This document shows, one piece after another, positions 28,026 through 35,944 of a stretch of DNA of 64,000 nt. The notes beneath the pieces are model-generated. The model worked only from the letters and a program-made list of their open reading frames with translations. It ran no database searches and was not told the DNA's origin. The stretch lies in contig SAAJ01000017.1 in NCBI GenBank assembly GCA_009929485.1, forward strand, positions 1 to 64,000, written 5' to 3'. The stretch is from Negativicutes bacterium. GTDB lineage: Bacteria; Bacillota; Negativicutes; Anaeromusales; Anaeromusaceae. Numbering within the stretch: position 1 is the first letter of the stretch; each line of letters starts with the position of its first letter. Position numbers and translations under genes: made by a program.

Positions 28026-29729
28026 CTATTCGTCAAACAAGCTGCTATTTGTTTTGACCAACGGCCTCTGCATCCAACTCAATTCAAAAACATTTGTTGG
28101 TTCAACACGATACTCTTCAATAACTTTGATAATGTGAACATTATATTGAACGCCACCAATCGCACGTTTTCGTGTCGTTTTTTTCGCCTCTGCATTAAGC
28201 CATCCACGCTTTTTCCATTCCCTCAAAATTGTGTCGCAGTCTTCAAAACCATTTTCTTCTAGAATCTGCCTCGTCTTGCTCTTCATTATGGCAATTTCTG
28301 TCCATACGCCTTGCTTAGCCTCAATTTTCCCCCAAAGCTCTGTTCCTTTTTCTGGCTTGGCCCCACACTCAAATTTGGCACGGTTTTTGCTGACTTCTTC
28401 CAGCAGAACTTCATATGCTTTCTTGCCCAAATCTCGGTCGTCGCTGCGTTCCATCAACGCTCCATGCAACAGTTCACTAATTCCATCAATTGAAAATGAT
28501 AAACCCAGCAGCTCGTTTCCCAACTCCGCTGTTGCGAGAATAACAGCGACGATATCGCTCAAGCGCTCCGAATACTCATCCCGTTCATCCACTCTCGCCA
28601 AGAAGCTTTCTTTGGCTTTTTTCCAGCGCTCCATTACTTCTTCAGTTTCCATTTTCAGCAATGCTTCCGCAAACTGAGGTCCAAGGTGCCCATAATGTTC
28701 AAGCAATCCCGCCTTCAACAAGTCCGCATGTTCCGCCGACTTTGTCCAAGGCAAACCGCCAAATTCCAGCAAACGAACTTGCGCACCAATGTTTTTCGTG
28801 CTCTTGTTCAACCAGGAATATTCACCGGTGGAAAGAAACGTACCAGACCAAGTCTTGGGTGTATTCATTAGGCTGTCCTTAGTAAGTCTGTCTTTTTCAA
28901 CCCCACTAGAAAGCAGATAGATCAAATTGCTTTTCAAGGACGCCGCCATGGAAATTTCATCCATTACAAGCGCAAGACCATGCGTATTTCCAAGAGTTCC
29001 TTGAATCGCATTTGCCGTTGAGTTCCAGGTCTTGATTAACCCGCCTGGCCCAACTGCAGGATACCCAAATGGAGCTACCGCCAATCTGGCAGCTGTAGTT
29101 TTTCCGGTTGTAGAATTGCCGTAAAAGTGAACCAGCAACACATTGCTGTTTATGGCTTGCGAAAGCAACGAAGAAAAAGGAGCGGAAAGGCCGATTGCCA
29201 GTGCCAGTTCTAATGGCGCGTACCCAAAAACATGTTCTTGCAGCAGTTTTCTGAACTCGTCTTCACTGCCGCAGGGTCCAAGTTTCAATTTGCCCACGTA
29301 AGTTGAACCCACGCCGTTAATTTGGGCGTGCTTGTATACTCGCTGCCCCTCCACCTCACTATAGCCTGCATACGTATGCACCAATCGAAGTGGCGCTTTC
29401 TCTTCTGTAATACGCAGATTCTCTAGCACATCTAACGCCGAACGATCACTGATGTCGATACCCTGCTCAGCCAGCACCCCGATTTTCGACTTCATTAAAT
29501 TTCCCCTAGATGTTTCAAACCGGACTGTAGCATTGCCATACTCAAACTCCACAACAACCGTCACCTGTCCGGTTTCAATATTACGAACGGTTTCGCAAAT
29601 CCGACTGTACCGTGCTACAGTTTGTGGTTCTGAAAGCTCACCGTCAAAATTATACTGCCGCTTCATTAGCCGCCCATCTTTTTTAAAATACGGATTATTG
29701 TCAACTACAAACACTTTTCTCTTTTTCAT
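28026..29729 (-). CDS. DUF927 ATPase (mobile-element replication helicase-like)
   Basis: A 567-aa protein with the DUF927 core: Walker A GNSTTGKT (204-211), Walker B LALVMDEIS (253-260), then a sensor segment TFLSTGEYSWL and an arginine-containing VRLLEFGG. DUF927 proteins resemble SF3-like or phage primase-helicases and are typical of integrative plasmids. Unlike longer members there is no obvious N-terminal primase domain. AAAGGAG precedes ATG 29729. It is probably the replication ATPase of element A, acting with the repeats just downstream. Confidence 0.85.
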   Translation of the reverse strand: MKKRKVFVVDNNPYFKKDGRLMKRQYNFDGELSEPQTVARYSRICETVRNIETGQVTVVVEFEYGNATVRFETSRGNLMKSKIGVLAEQGIDISDRSALDVLENLRITEEKAPLRLVHTYAGYSEVEGQRVYKHAQINGVGSTYVGKLKLGPCGSEDEFRKLLQEHVFGYAPLELALAIGLSAPFSSLLSQAINSNVLLVHFYGNSTTGKTTAARLAVAPFGYPAVGPGGLIKTWNSTANAIQGTLGNTHGLALVMDEISMAASLKSNLIYLLSSGVEKDRLTKDSLMNTPKTWSGTFLSTGEYSWLNKSTKNIGAQVRLLEFGGLPWTKSAEHADLLKAGLLEHYGHLGPQFAEALLKMETEEVMERWKKAKESFLARVDERDEYSERLSDIVAVILATAELGNELLGLSFSIDGISELLHGALMERSDDRDLGKKAYEVLLEEVSKNRAKFECGAKPEKGTELWGKIEAKQGVWTEIAIMKSKTRQILEENGFEDCDTILREWKKRGWLNAEAKKTTRKRAIGGVQYNVHIIKVIEEYRVEPTNVFELSWMQRPLVKTNSSLFDE

Positions 29730-29741
29730 CCCTTTGGCTCC

Positions 29742-30022
29742 TTTCTATATTCAACTTCTACGGTTCACCATATAGCGAAAACAAATTTTCCAGCTATGGC
29801 TCTGAATTATACGCCACAAAAATTGCTTTGACAACACTTACCAGAAACGCTGAAACCCTTGATTTTAGTGGCTTTCCAAGCTTTTCCCCAACGCAAAATT
29901 CAGGTTCGTTCCAGGAACATGTTCTCAGTATCAATGGATTCTCAATTATTTTTCGAAACAATACTCCACTCCACAAATACATTCAGAAGTATTATTTCTT
30001 ATTTTTTAAACTATTTAAACCA
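29742..30022. other. gene-free gap, nothing recognised
   Basis: About 280 bp upstream of the DUF927 gene. Short frames on both strands lack ribosome sites. The DUF927 promoter is probably here, but I cannot define it. Confidence 0.4.
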
Positions 30023-30063
30023 GCCCCTTAGCCGCAACGAAGCAGCTAAGGGGCATCTTTTTA
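30023..30063. terminator. hairpin at the end of the 124-aa gene
   Basis: GCCCCTTAGC/GCTAAGGGGC with a 12-nt loop. The T-tract ATCTTTTT is on the plus side and overlaps the stop of the minus-strand gene at 30061. It insulates that gene from the DUF927 region. Confidence 0.65.
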
Positions 30064-30435
30064 CAGTTTTTGGGTTTTGATGAACTCAGACAAAGATGCT
30101 TGGATTAGCAACGTCATCGAGCGGTAAATCGGATGCGTTTTGCAAATTTGCTGCACTTTGCTATCAAGGTCATGTGCCAAATATATCGTCCTGCGATTAT
30201 GGCAGTCTTCAAACTTCGGGCGTCTTTGCAACGCAGGCAATGCAGCTGCCCGTACTTCCGGTTCTGGAGCATTTACAGAAAGCTCCTGAGCCGGAATGCT
30301 TTCTTTCGCTTTCACTACTACAGGTTTTGCTTTTCCTGCGTTTACGACCACTGGGCGACCAATGGGTCTGCGGCGTACAGTTGCTGCTTCCACCCCTACC
30401 AACGAGGTTTCATCTACTTTTTGCAAGTCATTCAT
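30061..30435 (-). CDS. hypothetical basic protein with possible RHH-like C-terminus
   Basis: A 124-aa protein. Residues 1-75 are disordered and Val/Pro/Lys-rich (RRRPIGRPVVVNAGKAKPVV). The C-terminal 50 residues (NRRTIYLAHDLDSKVQQICKTH, then SMTLLIQASLSEFI) fit a ribbon-helix-helix DNA-binding fold. AAGGAGG sits 8 nt before ATG 30435, directly after a terminator-like hairpin. It may help the ParA module or control copy number. Confidence 0.5.
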   Translation of the reverse strand: MNDLQKVDETSLVGVEAATVRRRPIGRPVVVNAGKAKPVVVKAKESIPAQELSVNAPEPEVRAAALPALQRRPKFEDCHNRRTIYLAHDLDSKVQQICKTHPIYRSMTLLIQASLSEFIKTQKL

Positions 30436-30450
30436 GTCCGTATCCTCCTT

Positions 30451-30502
30451 AAAAAAATAGCCGGAGACATCAGCGGTTACATCACCGTCAACGTCTCCGG
30501 CT
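30451..30502 (-). terminator. terminator-like hairpin abutting the ribosome site of the 124-aa gene
   Basis: AGCCGGAGAC/GTCTCCGGCT with an inner CGGT/ACCG stem. On the minus strand it is followed by ATTTTTTT and then at once by AAGGAGG. It would end the ParA transcript or gate read-through into the next gene. Confidence 0.75.
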
Positions 30503-30534
30503 CCATTAATTTGTTTGTAGTAATCTGCAAAGTT

Positions 30535-30765
30535 TTACGCTTTAAGCGACCAGAATCGCTTTAATGCTTCATTGATAGTCCGTGTCTGACTATGCCCCTG
30601 TAAGCGTTCTTCTTGCAAGCGTTCATAGAGGGGCCACTCCACGTAGATGGTAAGTCGTCGATGGGACTCATCAAATTTCTCTGCCCCCACTGCCCTTGTC
30701 CTTGAGCCTGAATATTGGTTAATTTGTTCCAGACGCTGTTTGCTTTTAGAAAAACGTCCTGTCAT
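30535..30765 (-). CDS. small RHH-type partner of ParA
   Basis: A 76-aa basic protein with a beta-strand then two helices (RRLTIYVEWPLYERLQEERLQGHSQTRTINEALKRFW), the pattern of CopG/ParG-like ribbon-helix-helix centromere-binding proteins. Its ATG overlaps the parA stop by 4 nt. In type Ib partition systems such a protein binds the centromere and recruits ParA. No parS-like repeats were identified with confidence. Confidence 0.65.
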   Translation of the reverse strand: MTGRFSKSKQRLEQINQYSGSRTRAVGAEKFDESHRRLTIYVEWPLYERLQEERLQGHSQTRTINEALKRFWSLKA

Positions 30766-31520
30766 TGCTTGGATTCCTCCATTCGCTGCAAAAGCTCATC
30801 TGTTACACGACTAAGTTGGCGCAAGGCCTGACTGTACCACGGCAATTCTCTCAATGACACCTTTTTGTGTATGGCCAACGGAAAGGCCGTATTGTAGCTG
30901 ACACAGTTAGAAAAAACAACGTCACGGAAATTCTCTCGCAATGCCTTTAATGTCTTCTTTGCTAGTTTTCGCCTACTATCCACCTTATTGACCACAATGC
31001 CCAACACATGCAAATTGGGATTCGTAGAGCGTTTAATGTCCGCTAAATCTTCGAGCAAATCGGTGAGATTATCTACCCCAAAGGCTTCCGTATCACTGAC
31101 CACCAACGCTTCATCTGACGCTGAAAAACCAGCTATCGAAGGATTACTTAACGCTGGCGGATGATCCAAAATGACAAAATCCACATCTGACAAATACTCC
31201 CCTGCGCTTAGCTGTCTTCTCAGCACAGTCTTAGAACCTTGAAAAACAAAGTGATTTAAATCTTTGCTCCCTGGAATGAGAAAGAGATTATCGCTTACTT
31301 CTAAACAACATGACTCAATGCTGCACTGCTTGCGAAGCAGCTTGAAAACATCACCGCTGTCTACTGGCTCTGTTAAACAGTATTTTGTCAGATCACACTG
31401 CGGATCTAGGTCAATGAGCAAGGTTACGAACCCTCTCCGGGCAAGTTCATGCCCCAAATTAGCAGAAATGACGGTCTTGCCCACACCGCCTTTACGATTA
31501 GCCACACTGATGATTTTCAT
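30762..31520 (-). CDS. parA: ParA-family partition ATPase
   Basis: A 252-aa deviant Walker A ATPase: KGGVGKT (10-16), LLIDLDPQCDLTKY, and VDFVILDHPPALSNPS as the switch/Walker B region. There is no N-terminal HTH, so it is the short ParA type. It would segregate an extrachromosomal form of element A together with the overlapping RHH-type protein. ATG 31520 has GGGGAC upstream and follows a terminator-like hairpin. Confidence 0.93.
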   Translation of the reverse strand: MKIISVANRKGGVGKTVISANLGHELARRGFVTLLIDLDPQCDLTKYCLTEPVDSGDVFKLLRKQCSIESCCLEVSDNLFLIPGSKDLNHFVFQGSKTVLRRQLSAGEYLSDVDFVILDHPPALSNPSIAGFSASDEALVVSDTEAFGVDNLTDLLEDLADIKRSTNPNLHVLGIVVNKVDSRRKLAKKTLKALRENFRDVVFSNCVSYNTAFPLAIHKKVSLRELPWYSQALRQLSRVTDELLQRMEESKQ

Positions 31521-31540
31521 TATGATTGTCCCCTTTTCTT

Positions 31541-31599
31541 AAAAAAATAGAAGACGCAGGGGTATCGGTAGCCCCTACGTCGACGTCGCCTATTTTTTT
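31541..31599 (-). terminator. terminator-like hairpin directly upstream of parA
   Basis: AAAAAAATAG pairs with CTATTTTTTT, and inside it GACG-C-AGGGG pairs with CCCCT-A-CGTC. On the minus strand the T7 tract runs straight into AAGAAAAGGGGAC, the parA ribosome site. The layout matches the hairpin at 30451-30502. Confidence 0.7.
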
Positions 31600-31655
31600 G
31601 TTTGAAAAGAAGTCTCCCAAATTAGGTTTTTTTCTTCGTTAGTTTACATGGCTGC

Positions 31656-31931
31656 TTAATGGTCCAGCGTACTGCCAAAGCAATCGAAAATCAGCCTTAA
31701 ACACTCCGCAAACAAGAGTTTTCTTGCTTCTTCCTCATTTTCGCAACGGTCCCATGGACTTAACTCCACTGACGCAATCGGAATCGGCCTCGAAAAGCTT
31801 TTTTTCTCTTGATCGACACGTTGCAGCAGAAGTTGAAATTTGCGCTTTCCTCCTGCCACAACAAACTGCACTTTACCAATTCCACTTTGACACATGACAT
31901 TTTCCACTATGCTGCTTCTTGGTTGGATCAT
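31656..31931 (-). CDS. hypothetical protein, 91 aa
   Basis: Not recognised. I start at ATG 31931 (MIQPRSSIVENVM), nine bases after GGAGGT. It has a beta-strand-rich core (GKVQFVVAGGKRKFQLLLQRV) and a C-terminal acidic helix. It lies upstream of the parA hairpin on the same strand. Function unknown. Confidence 0.5.
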   Translation of the reverse strand: MIQPRSSIVENVMCQSGIGKVQFVVAGGKRKFQLLLQRVDQEKKSFSRPIPIASVELSPWDRCENEEEARKLLFAECLRLIFDCFGSTLDH

Positions 31932-32035
31932 TTTGACCACCTCCAAAAAGTAGCCTTGTTAAAAAACAGATTGTGCAACCCTATCTCAGAAAAAATCTTG
32001 ATTAGATGTTGCTTTCATATTCCCGACAAAAACAC

Positions 32036-32248
32036 TTACTGTTTTTCAATAATTCCTCTTTCTTGAAGTATTTTTCTAGCCGCCATTCTATCAGCCATAC
32101 TGCCAGAATTGTTTTTAATCATTTGTATCAAGCGATGATCAGGATAATCAATAAAAACTACATATTTTTCATCGGCCTCTTTTCCTATCTTTTCCATTTT
32201 GTCATATCCCTTTTTGAATGCACTTTCGACACTATCCCAAAAGCCCAT
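32036..32248 (-). CDS. hypothetical protein, 70 aa
   Basis: Not recognised. It begins MGFWDSVESAFKKGYDKMEKIG, an amphipathic helix, followed by YVVFIDYPDHRLIQMIKNN and a short helix. AAGAGGTGG precedes ATG 32248. It starts 23 nt after the membrane protein stop, so the two are probably cotranscribed and may work together at the membrane. Confidence 0.55.
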   Translation of the reverse strand: MGFWDSVESAFKKGYDKMEKIGKEADEKYVVFIDYPDHRLIQMIKNNSGSMADRMAARKILQERGIIEKQ

Positions 32249-32271
32249 TTATTCCACCTCTTTCCACATAA

Positions 32272-33639
32272 TTATTGTAGTTCCAAAACAATACTTTTGG
32301 GCAAATAGTTCATACCTTCAGCACGCAAAATAGTCCATCTTATTTTATATTCATTGAGAATTTCAATGCTTGCTGTTCCAGTCCCACCAAATGAGCTTGT
32401 CCACTTTACTACATTAGTTCCTTTAGGAGCATGAATTTTCGCCCGATCAAGACGTTTTCCACTATTTGTAGATCCAGTAGCAGTCCCCGACAAAGACATT
32501 TCATCGTAATCACACTCAAGATGCAAACTTTCTGGCCCATTAGATCTACTCTGCCACACACCTCGTGGTATTTTTAATGCAGGATGTTGTTTTGCTTCAT
32601 TAGCACCGGGACTTGTTTGCGGAGAATTGGAAACAGGCTGCACTTCTGTCTTTGCCATTTCTTGCGTTGGAACAGTAAATGGCATCAATTTTTTCTCATT
32701 TGTTCTTTCGTTAAATATCTGTAGTTTGAATTCTTTTTCCTCTGCAGGAACATCAAACACAGCCAAAACCACTCTCGTTTCTCCTGGCTTAATCGTTGCA
32801 TCTTTTAGCAAATCGCACTGATATTGCTCTTTTAATGATTTTTCTATGTCACCGACTATATTGAAAGCCTCTTCATGACTGTATGCTTTGCCTTGCCCAG
32901 TAATGAGCTCAAAGCTTCGAGTCACAATCAATCCTTGTTGAATTTGAATAGGTATGCTCTTCTTATTTTCTATTGAAATTTTTGTAATCAAGTATTTTCC
33001 TTTAGCATCCATTTTTTTCCCGAGTTTTTGCATCCAAATTGACTTCTTTTCTTCAACACTGATTACAGCATAACCGACTTCATCGAACATCATCCCATTA
33101 ACTACTCCAACATTAGGAACAGAAACCTGATACTCGGAACTCGGGGGAAACAATTTTGTTTTTATTGAAAGACCAAAACCTACTAAAATGAAAGCAAGAA
33201 AAAACGCAACTGGAGCCATTATTACTTTGTCTTTATACCATTTTGTATCATTCGATCTTATTTTTTTGTATTCCATCCATGCTAATACTGAACCGATAGA
33301 TAGCATGATAGCTGCCAATATGTATGGTAACGAGATAAACAATATGCCTCCGACTGCACTTGTAGCCATTAACACAGCGGCAATTTTAATTTTTGCCTTT
33401 GCAATAGAGCCGCCTACAATCCCCATTATTGCAAAAACCGCTCCTATTGGACAAAAAATCGGAAGAAAATTTTCTAAATGTGCTGAGGTGAAAATCTGAC
33501 GAACATCACCAAATAATAAGCTACACACTACAGTGGCACCATTATATGTTTCAAAACCGCCAAAGAGCCACGAAAAACCTACACTAGCTAAACCAATTAT
33601 TCCACCTAAAATTCCTAAAATCATAATTGCATTCTGCAT
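32272..33639 (-). CDS. membrane protein with C-terminal extracytoplasmic domain
   Basis: A 455-aa protein with about five hydrophobic segments in the first 165 residues (for example MILGILGGIIGLASVGFSWLF and VAFFLAFILVGFGL), then an extracytoplasmic part. Residues about 170-320 resemble DUF4352-like beta-sandwich domains (KYLITKISIENKKSIPIQIQQG, TIKPGETRVVLAVFDVP). After a Ser/Pro/Gln linker comes a last domain (LHLECDYDEMSLSGTATG...). The role is unknown; a cargo gene of element A, possibly a sensor or exclusion protein. GGGAGG lies before ATG 33639. Confidence 0.6.
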   Translation of the reverse strand: MQNAIMILGILGGIIGLASVGFSWLFGGFETYNGATVVCSLLFGDVRQIFTSAHLENFLPIFCPIGAVFAIMGIVGGSIAKAKIKIAAVLMATSAVGGILFISLPYILAAIMLSIGSVLAWMEYKKIRSNDTKWYKDKVIMAPVAFFLAFILVGFGLSIKTKLFPPSSEYQVSVPNVGVVNGMMFDEVGYAVISVEEKKSIWMQKLGKKMDAKGKYLITKISIENKKSIPIQIQQGLIVTRSFELITGQGKAYSHEEAFNIVGDIEKSLKEQYQCDLLKDATIKPGETRVVLAVFDVPAEEKEFKLQIFNERTNEKKLMPFTVPTQEMAKTEVQPVSNSPQTSPGANEAKQHPALKIPRGVWQSRSNGPESLHLECDYDEMSLSGTATGSTNSGKRLDRAKIHAPKGTNVVKWTSSFGGTGTASIEILNEYKIRWTILRAEGMNYLPKSIVLELQ

Positions 33640-33905
33640 AAACAGCCTCCCTTACTATTTTGAAATTAAAAGCAAAATCCCCCCTGCAGTTTGTAATAGC
33701 AGGAGGAATTCTACTTCAAAATAATATCCAATCAACGAAAAGTGTAACGTCCTATACTATAACTACTGCTAAACTAATACTGCTTTCTTTTGCCTGAAAT
33801 ATTTCAAGTTGTACTAGCATTTCTTACAAGAACACTTGGTTGATTTTTAACTTGGGACACCAAATCGACGAACAACTAGCATACCATGTATGCGTATTGC
33901 TGGAG

Positions 33906-34058
33906 TCATCCTCTTCCTGTTCCGCGACAAGCAGGACAAGTATGTACCCCAGATCCGCCGCAAGCTACACAGTCGTCATCAGCTGATGCACGTCCGCACC
34001 CACCTGTGCAATCGCATTCTACTTTTCCTTTTCCACCGCACTCACTACATTTTCCCAT
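33906..34058 (-). CDS. 50-aa DnaJ-type zinc-finger microprotein
   Basis: A 50-aa protein made almost entirely of four CxxC-type knuckles in the DnaJ CxxCxGxG style: CSECGGKG (4-11), CDCTGGCG (15-22), CVACGGSG (30-37) and CPACRGTG (41-48). This is the zinc-binding core of DnaJ without J or substrate domains. AAGGAGG precedes ATG 34058. A 20-bp palindrome lies 21 bp upstream, and the gene diverges from an XRE regulator at 34213. It may bind zinc or unfolded protein; its role is unknown. Confidence 0.75.
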   Translation of the reverse strand: MGKCSECGGKGKVECDCTGGCGRASADDDCVACGGSGVHTCPACRGTGRG

Positions 34059-34078
34059 AATATCATCCTCCTTAAAAT

Positions 34079-34098
34079 GTGAATACTATAGTATTCAC
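34079..34098. promoter_or_regulatory. 20-bp perfect palindrome, likely operator
   Basis: GTGAATACTATAGTATTCAC lies between the zinc-finger gene and the divergent XRE gene. A further half-site (TGAATACTTTAG) lies near 34161. The symmetrical dimer site next to an XRE gene is typical of autoregulation. Confidence 0.7.
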
Positions 34099-34212
34099 CA
34101 CATAAATGGTAAAACCTGCTATCCTTCGTAATCTTTCACAAATTTTTACATTATTCATTCTTGAATACTTTAGTCTGTAGAGCAATAGTGCTTTTAGCCG
34201 TAAATTGAAAGT

Positions 34213-34437
34213 ATGATTGATAAAGCATTCGGTCGTACTCTAAAAAATCTTCGCACTAAAAAAGGCTTGAGCCAAGAAGAATTTGCTTTCCAAGTAGACT
34301 TACATCGAACCTACATCAGCCAGTTGGAAAGGGGGCTTAAAAGTCCTTCCCTACGAACTATGGAAAAATTGAGCAAGGCTCTATCTATTACGTTGCCAAA
34401 ACTGTTAGAAGAAGTGGAGCATGAGCTTAACTCTTAA
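34213..34437 (+). CDS. XRE regulator resembling restriction-modification C proteins
   Basis: A 74-aa single-domain HTH protein. The core GLSQEEFAFQVDLHRTYISQ then LERGLKSPSLRTMEKLSKAL closely matches controller (C) proteins and SinR-like regulators. ATG 34213 lacks a strong ribosome site (nearest TTGAAAG), as is common for leaderless C genes. No restriction-modification genes lie beside it; the divergent partner is the zinc-finger microprotein. It probably binds the palindrome at 34079. Confidence 0.82.
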   Translation: MIDKAFGRTLKNLRTKKGLSQEEFAFQVDLHRTYISQLERGLKSPSLRTMEKLSKALSITLPKLLEEVEHELNS

Positions 34438-34600
34438 ATCACATCAGAAGTATTGCTGCTCTGCTAAAGGATTTGAATAGCATTTGACAATTGAAAATTC
34501 TATAGACGACACATTTTTTGATATGTCAGAGTGTCATGAGGGATAGGATTTGCCTGAATGCGGATCGTTTCTCCCAAACTATTTACAGTAGACATTACAA

Positions 34601-34643
34601 AGTAAAAACCCGCCAATGCTTATCTCATTAGCGGGTTTTTACT
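34601..34643. terminator. bidirectional terminator after the Fic gene
   Basis: AGTAAAAACCCGC/GCGGGTTTTTACT with a 17-nt loop. T-runs on both strands serve the Fic gene on the minus strand and the XRE gene on the plus strand. Confidence 0.85.
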
Positions 34644-34645
34644 TC

Positions 34646-35395
34646 TCATAACCGCAGCAAGCGAATATAATCTCTTTGCGCCTGCAGTACCTGCTCTGCA
34701 ATGTATGCCGCAAAAGACTCCGGCTTTGTATGGCTTTGTTCCAGGGCTTGGATGTATTCATGCTTGAACACAGGAGAAATGATGACGGGCGGGTATCCTT
34801 GGGAAATCAGGGCATGATTCAAAAGCAACCGTGCAACTCTTCCGTTACCGTCTTCAAAAGGATGAATGACGATGAACTCCTGGTGCAGTTGCGCTGCATA
34901 CTGAACAGGATGAAGCTTTTTTCTCTTTTCCGGCAAACTCACTGCCCATGCTTTCATCAATGCAGGTACTTCTTCATGGCTGGGCAATCGGTCATTATGC
35001 TGAGAGCCAGTTATGACTACATTTACATGGCGGTATTCGCCTGCCTGTTCTCCTTCACTAGGTTGAAAGCAAAGAACATGCAGCTTTTTTACGTCTTCTT
35101 CGGAAAGCTCAACATCTTTAGCCAGCCCCCACATCCAATCGAAGGCACGGCCATGTCCAATGGCATCCAAGTGATCTTTCAGTGGTTTTCCGCCAATGGT
35201 TACGCCATCTTCCAAGACTACTTTTGTTTCCGATTCGGTCAACGTATTTCCTTCCAAGGCATTGGAAGCGTAGGTTAGGCCCACTTTGAAGTATTCTTTG
35301 AGATTCTTGATTTGTGTCTGCTCCAAGGGCCTTTGCTTGTTGATTAGCTCCTGTTTGGCATCAATTTCACGCAAAAGCTGCTGCAATGTACTCAT
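34646..35395 (-). CDS. Fic-domain AMPylase with N-terminal inhibitory motif
   Basis: A 249-aa Fic enzyme. The catalytic loop HPFEDGNGRVAR (178-189, H178) is complete. The inhibitory helix SNALEGN (S44, E48, G49; pattern SxxxEG) is at the N-terminus, so it is class II and self-inhibited. Fic enzymes transfer AMP to target proteins such as gyrase or other hydroxyl-bearing substrates. It ends with a hydrophilic helix and has a terminator. It is the element A gene closest to ssrA (115 bp). Confidence 0.92.
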   Translation of the reverse strand: MSTLQQLLREIDAKQELINKQRPLEQTQIKNLKEYFKVGLTYASNALEGNTLTESETKVVLEDGVTIGGKPLKDHLDAIGHGRAFDWMWGLAKDVELSEEDVKKLHVLCFQPSEGEQAGEYRHVNVVITGSQHNDRLPSHEEVPALMKAWAVSLPEKRKKLHPVQYAAQLHQEFIVIHPFEDGNGRVARLLLNHALISQGYPPVIISPVFKHEYIQALEQSHTKPESFAAYIAEQVLQAQRDYIRLLRL

Positions 35396-35509
35396 GACTT
35401 CCCCCTTGTTTAAGCTGTATTTCTAGCCGAAAATGACAAACAACCCGTCCACACCTAGTAAATTCAGGTATTGACGGGTTTTATAGTTTGGAAAAAATCC
35501 GGATTTGAT

Positions 35510-35855
35510 TGGTGGAGGCGAGGGGAGTCGAACCCCTGTCCAGAAGCATTGCCATATAGGTGTCTCCGAGCGCAGTCGCTGATTTAGATTTCGCCCCGTT
35601 GCCGCCCACCGACAGGCTGCGCTGACGCTATCTCGATAAAGTTTCCCTGTGGGTCCTCCGAGAATTGGACTTCAGGTATCCCGCATTGTGACGAGACAGC
35701 TTCCCCGCGGGAGGGAGAAACTGGCCCGTTAGCATTAAGCTGCTAAAGCGTATTCTTCGTTGGCAATTAAAATTGTCCCACCGTCTTACGGGCAGATGGA
35801 ACCCCGGCTCGCTACCCATACCACAACCACCCCTGTCGAAAACCAGTACGCCCCC
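35510..35855 (-). ncRNA. ssrA: tmRNA
   Basis: A one-piece tmRNA of about 346 nt for ribosome rescue. The 5' end GGGGGCGTACTGGTTTTCGA (35855 downward) pairs with the 3' acceptor side, which ends CGCCTCCACCA with encoded CCA at 35510. A TTCGACTCC T-arm is visible. The tag frame (35764-35735) encodes ANEEYALAA then TAA. Its 3' end is the presumed att site of the islands to the left. Confidence 0.97.
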
Positions 35856-35944
35856 TGATTACAACGAAGTTATTATGATCAATTAAGTATAGCATACCTG
35901 ACTTTGTAAAACAACCTGCCCTGTTTTTACATAACTCTATAGCG

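Larger units (their letters stand above)
21007..35521. mobile_element. integrative element A, about 14.5 kb, adjacent to ssrA
   Basis: The span lies between the att core at 21007 and the tmRNA 3' end. It has plasmid-like functions (ParA and partner, DUF927 ATPase, iteron-like repeats, RadC) plus cargo (HEPN/peptidase cassette, Fic, zinc-finger microprotein). No recombinase ends at 35510; recombinase 3 sits internally in the opposite orientation. The element may therefore have lost its own integrase or depend on recombinase 2 or 3. Confidence 0.5.

Noticed and set aside
35510-35540. tRNA gene at the TTCGA-containing 3' end
   Set aside because: The T-arm and CCA end belong to the tmRNA, shown by the matching 5' end at 35855 and the tag frame. 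No anticodon arm is present.
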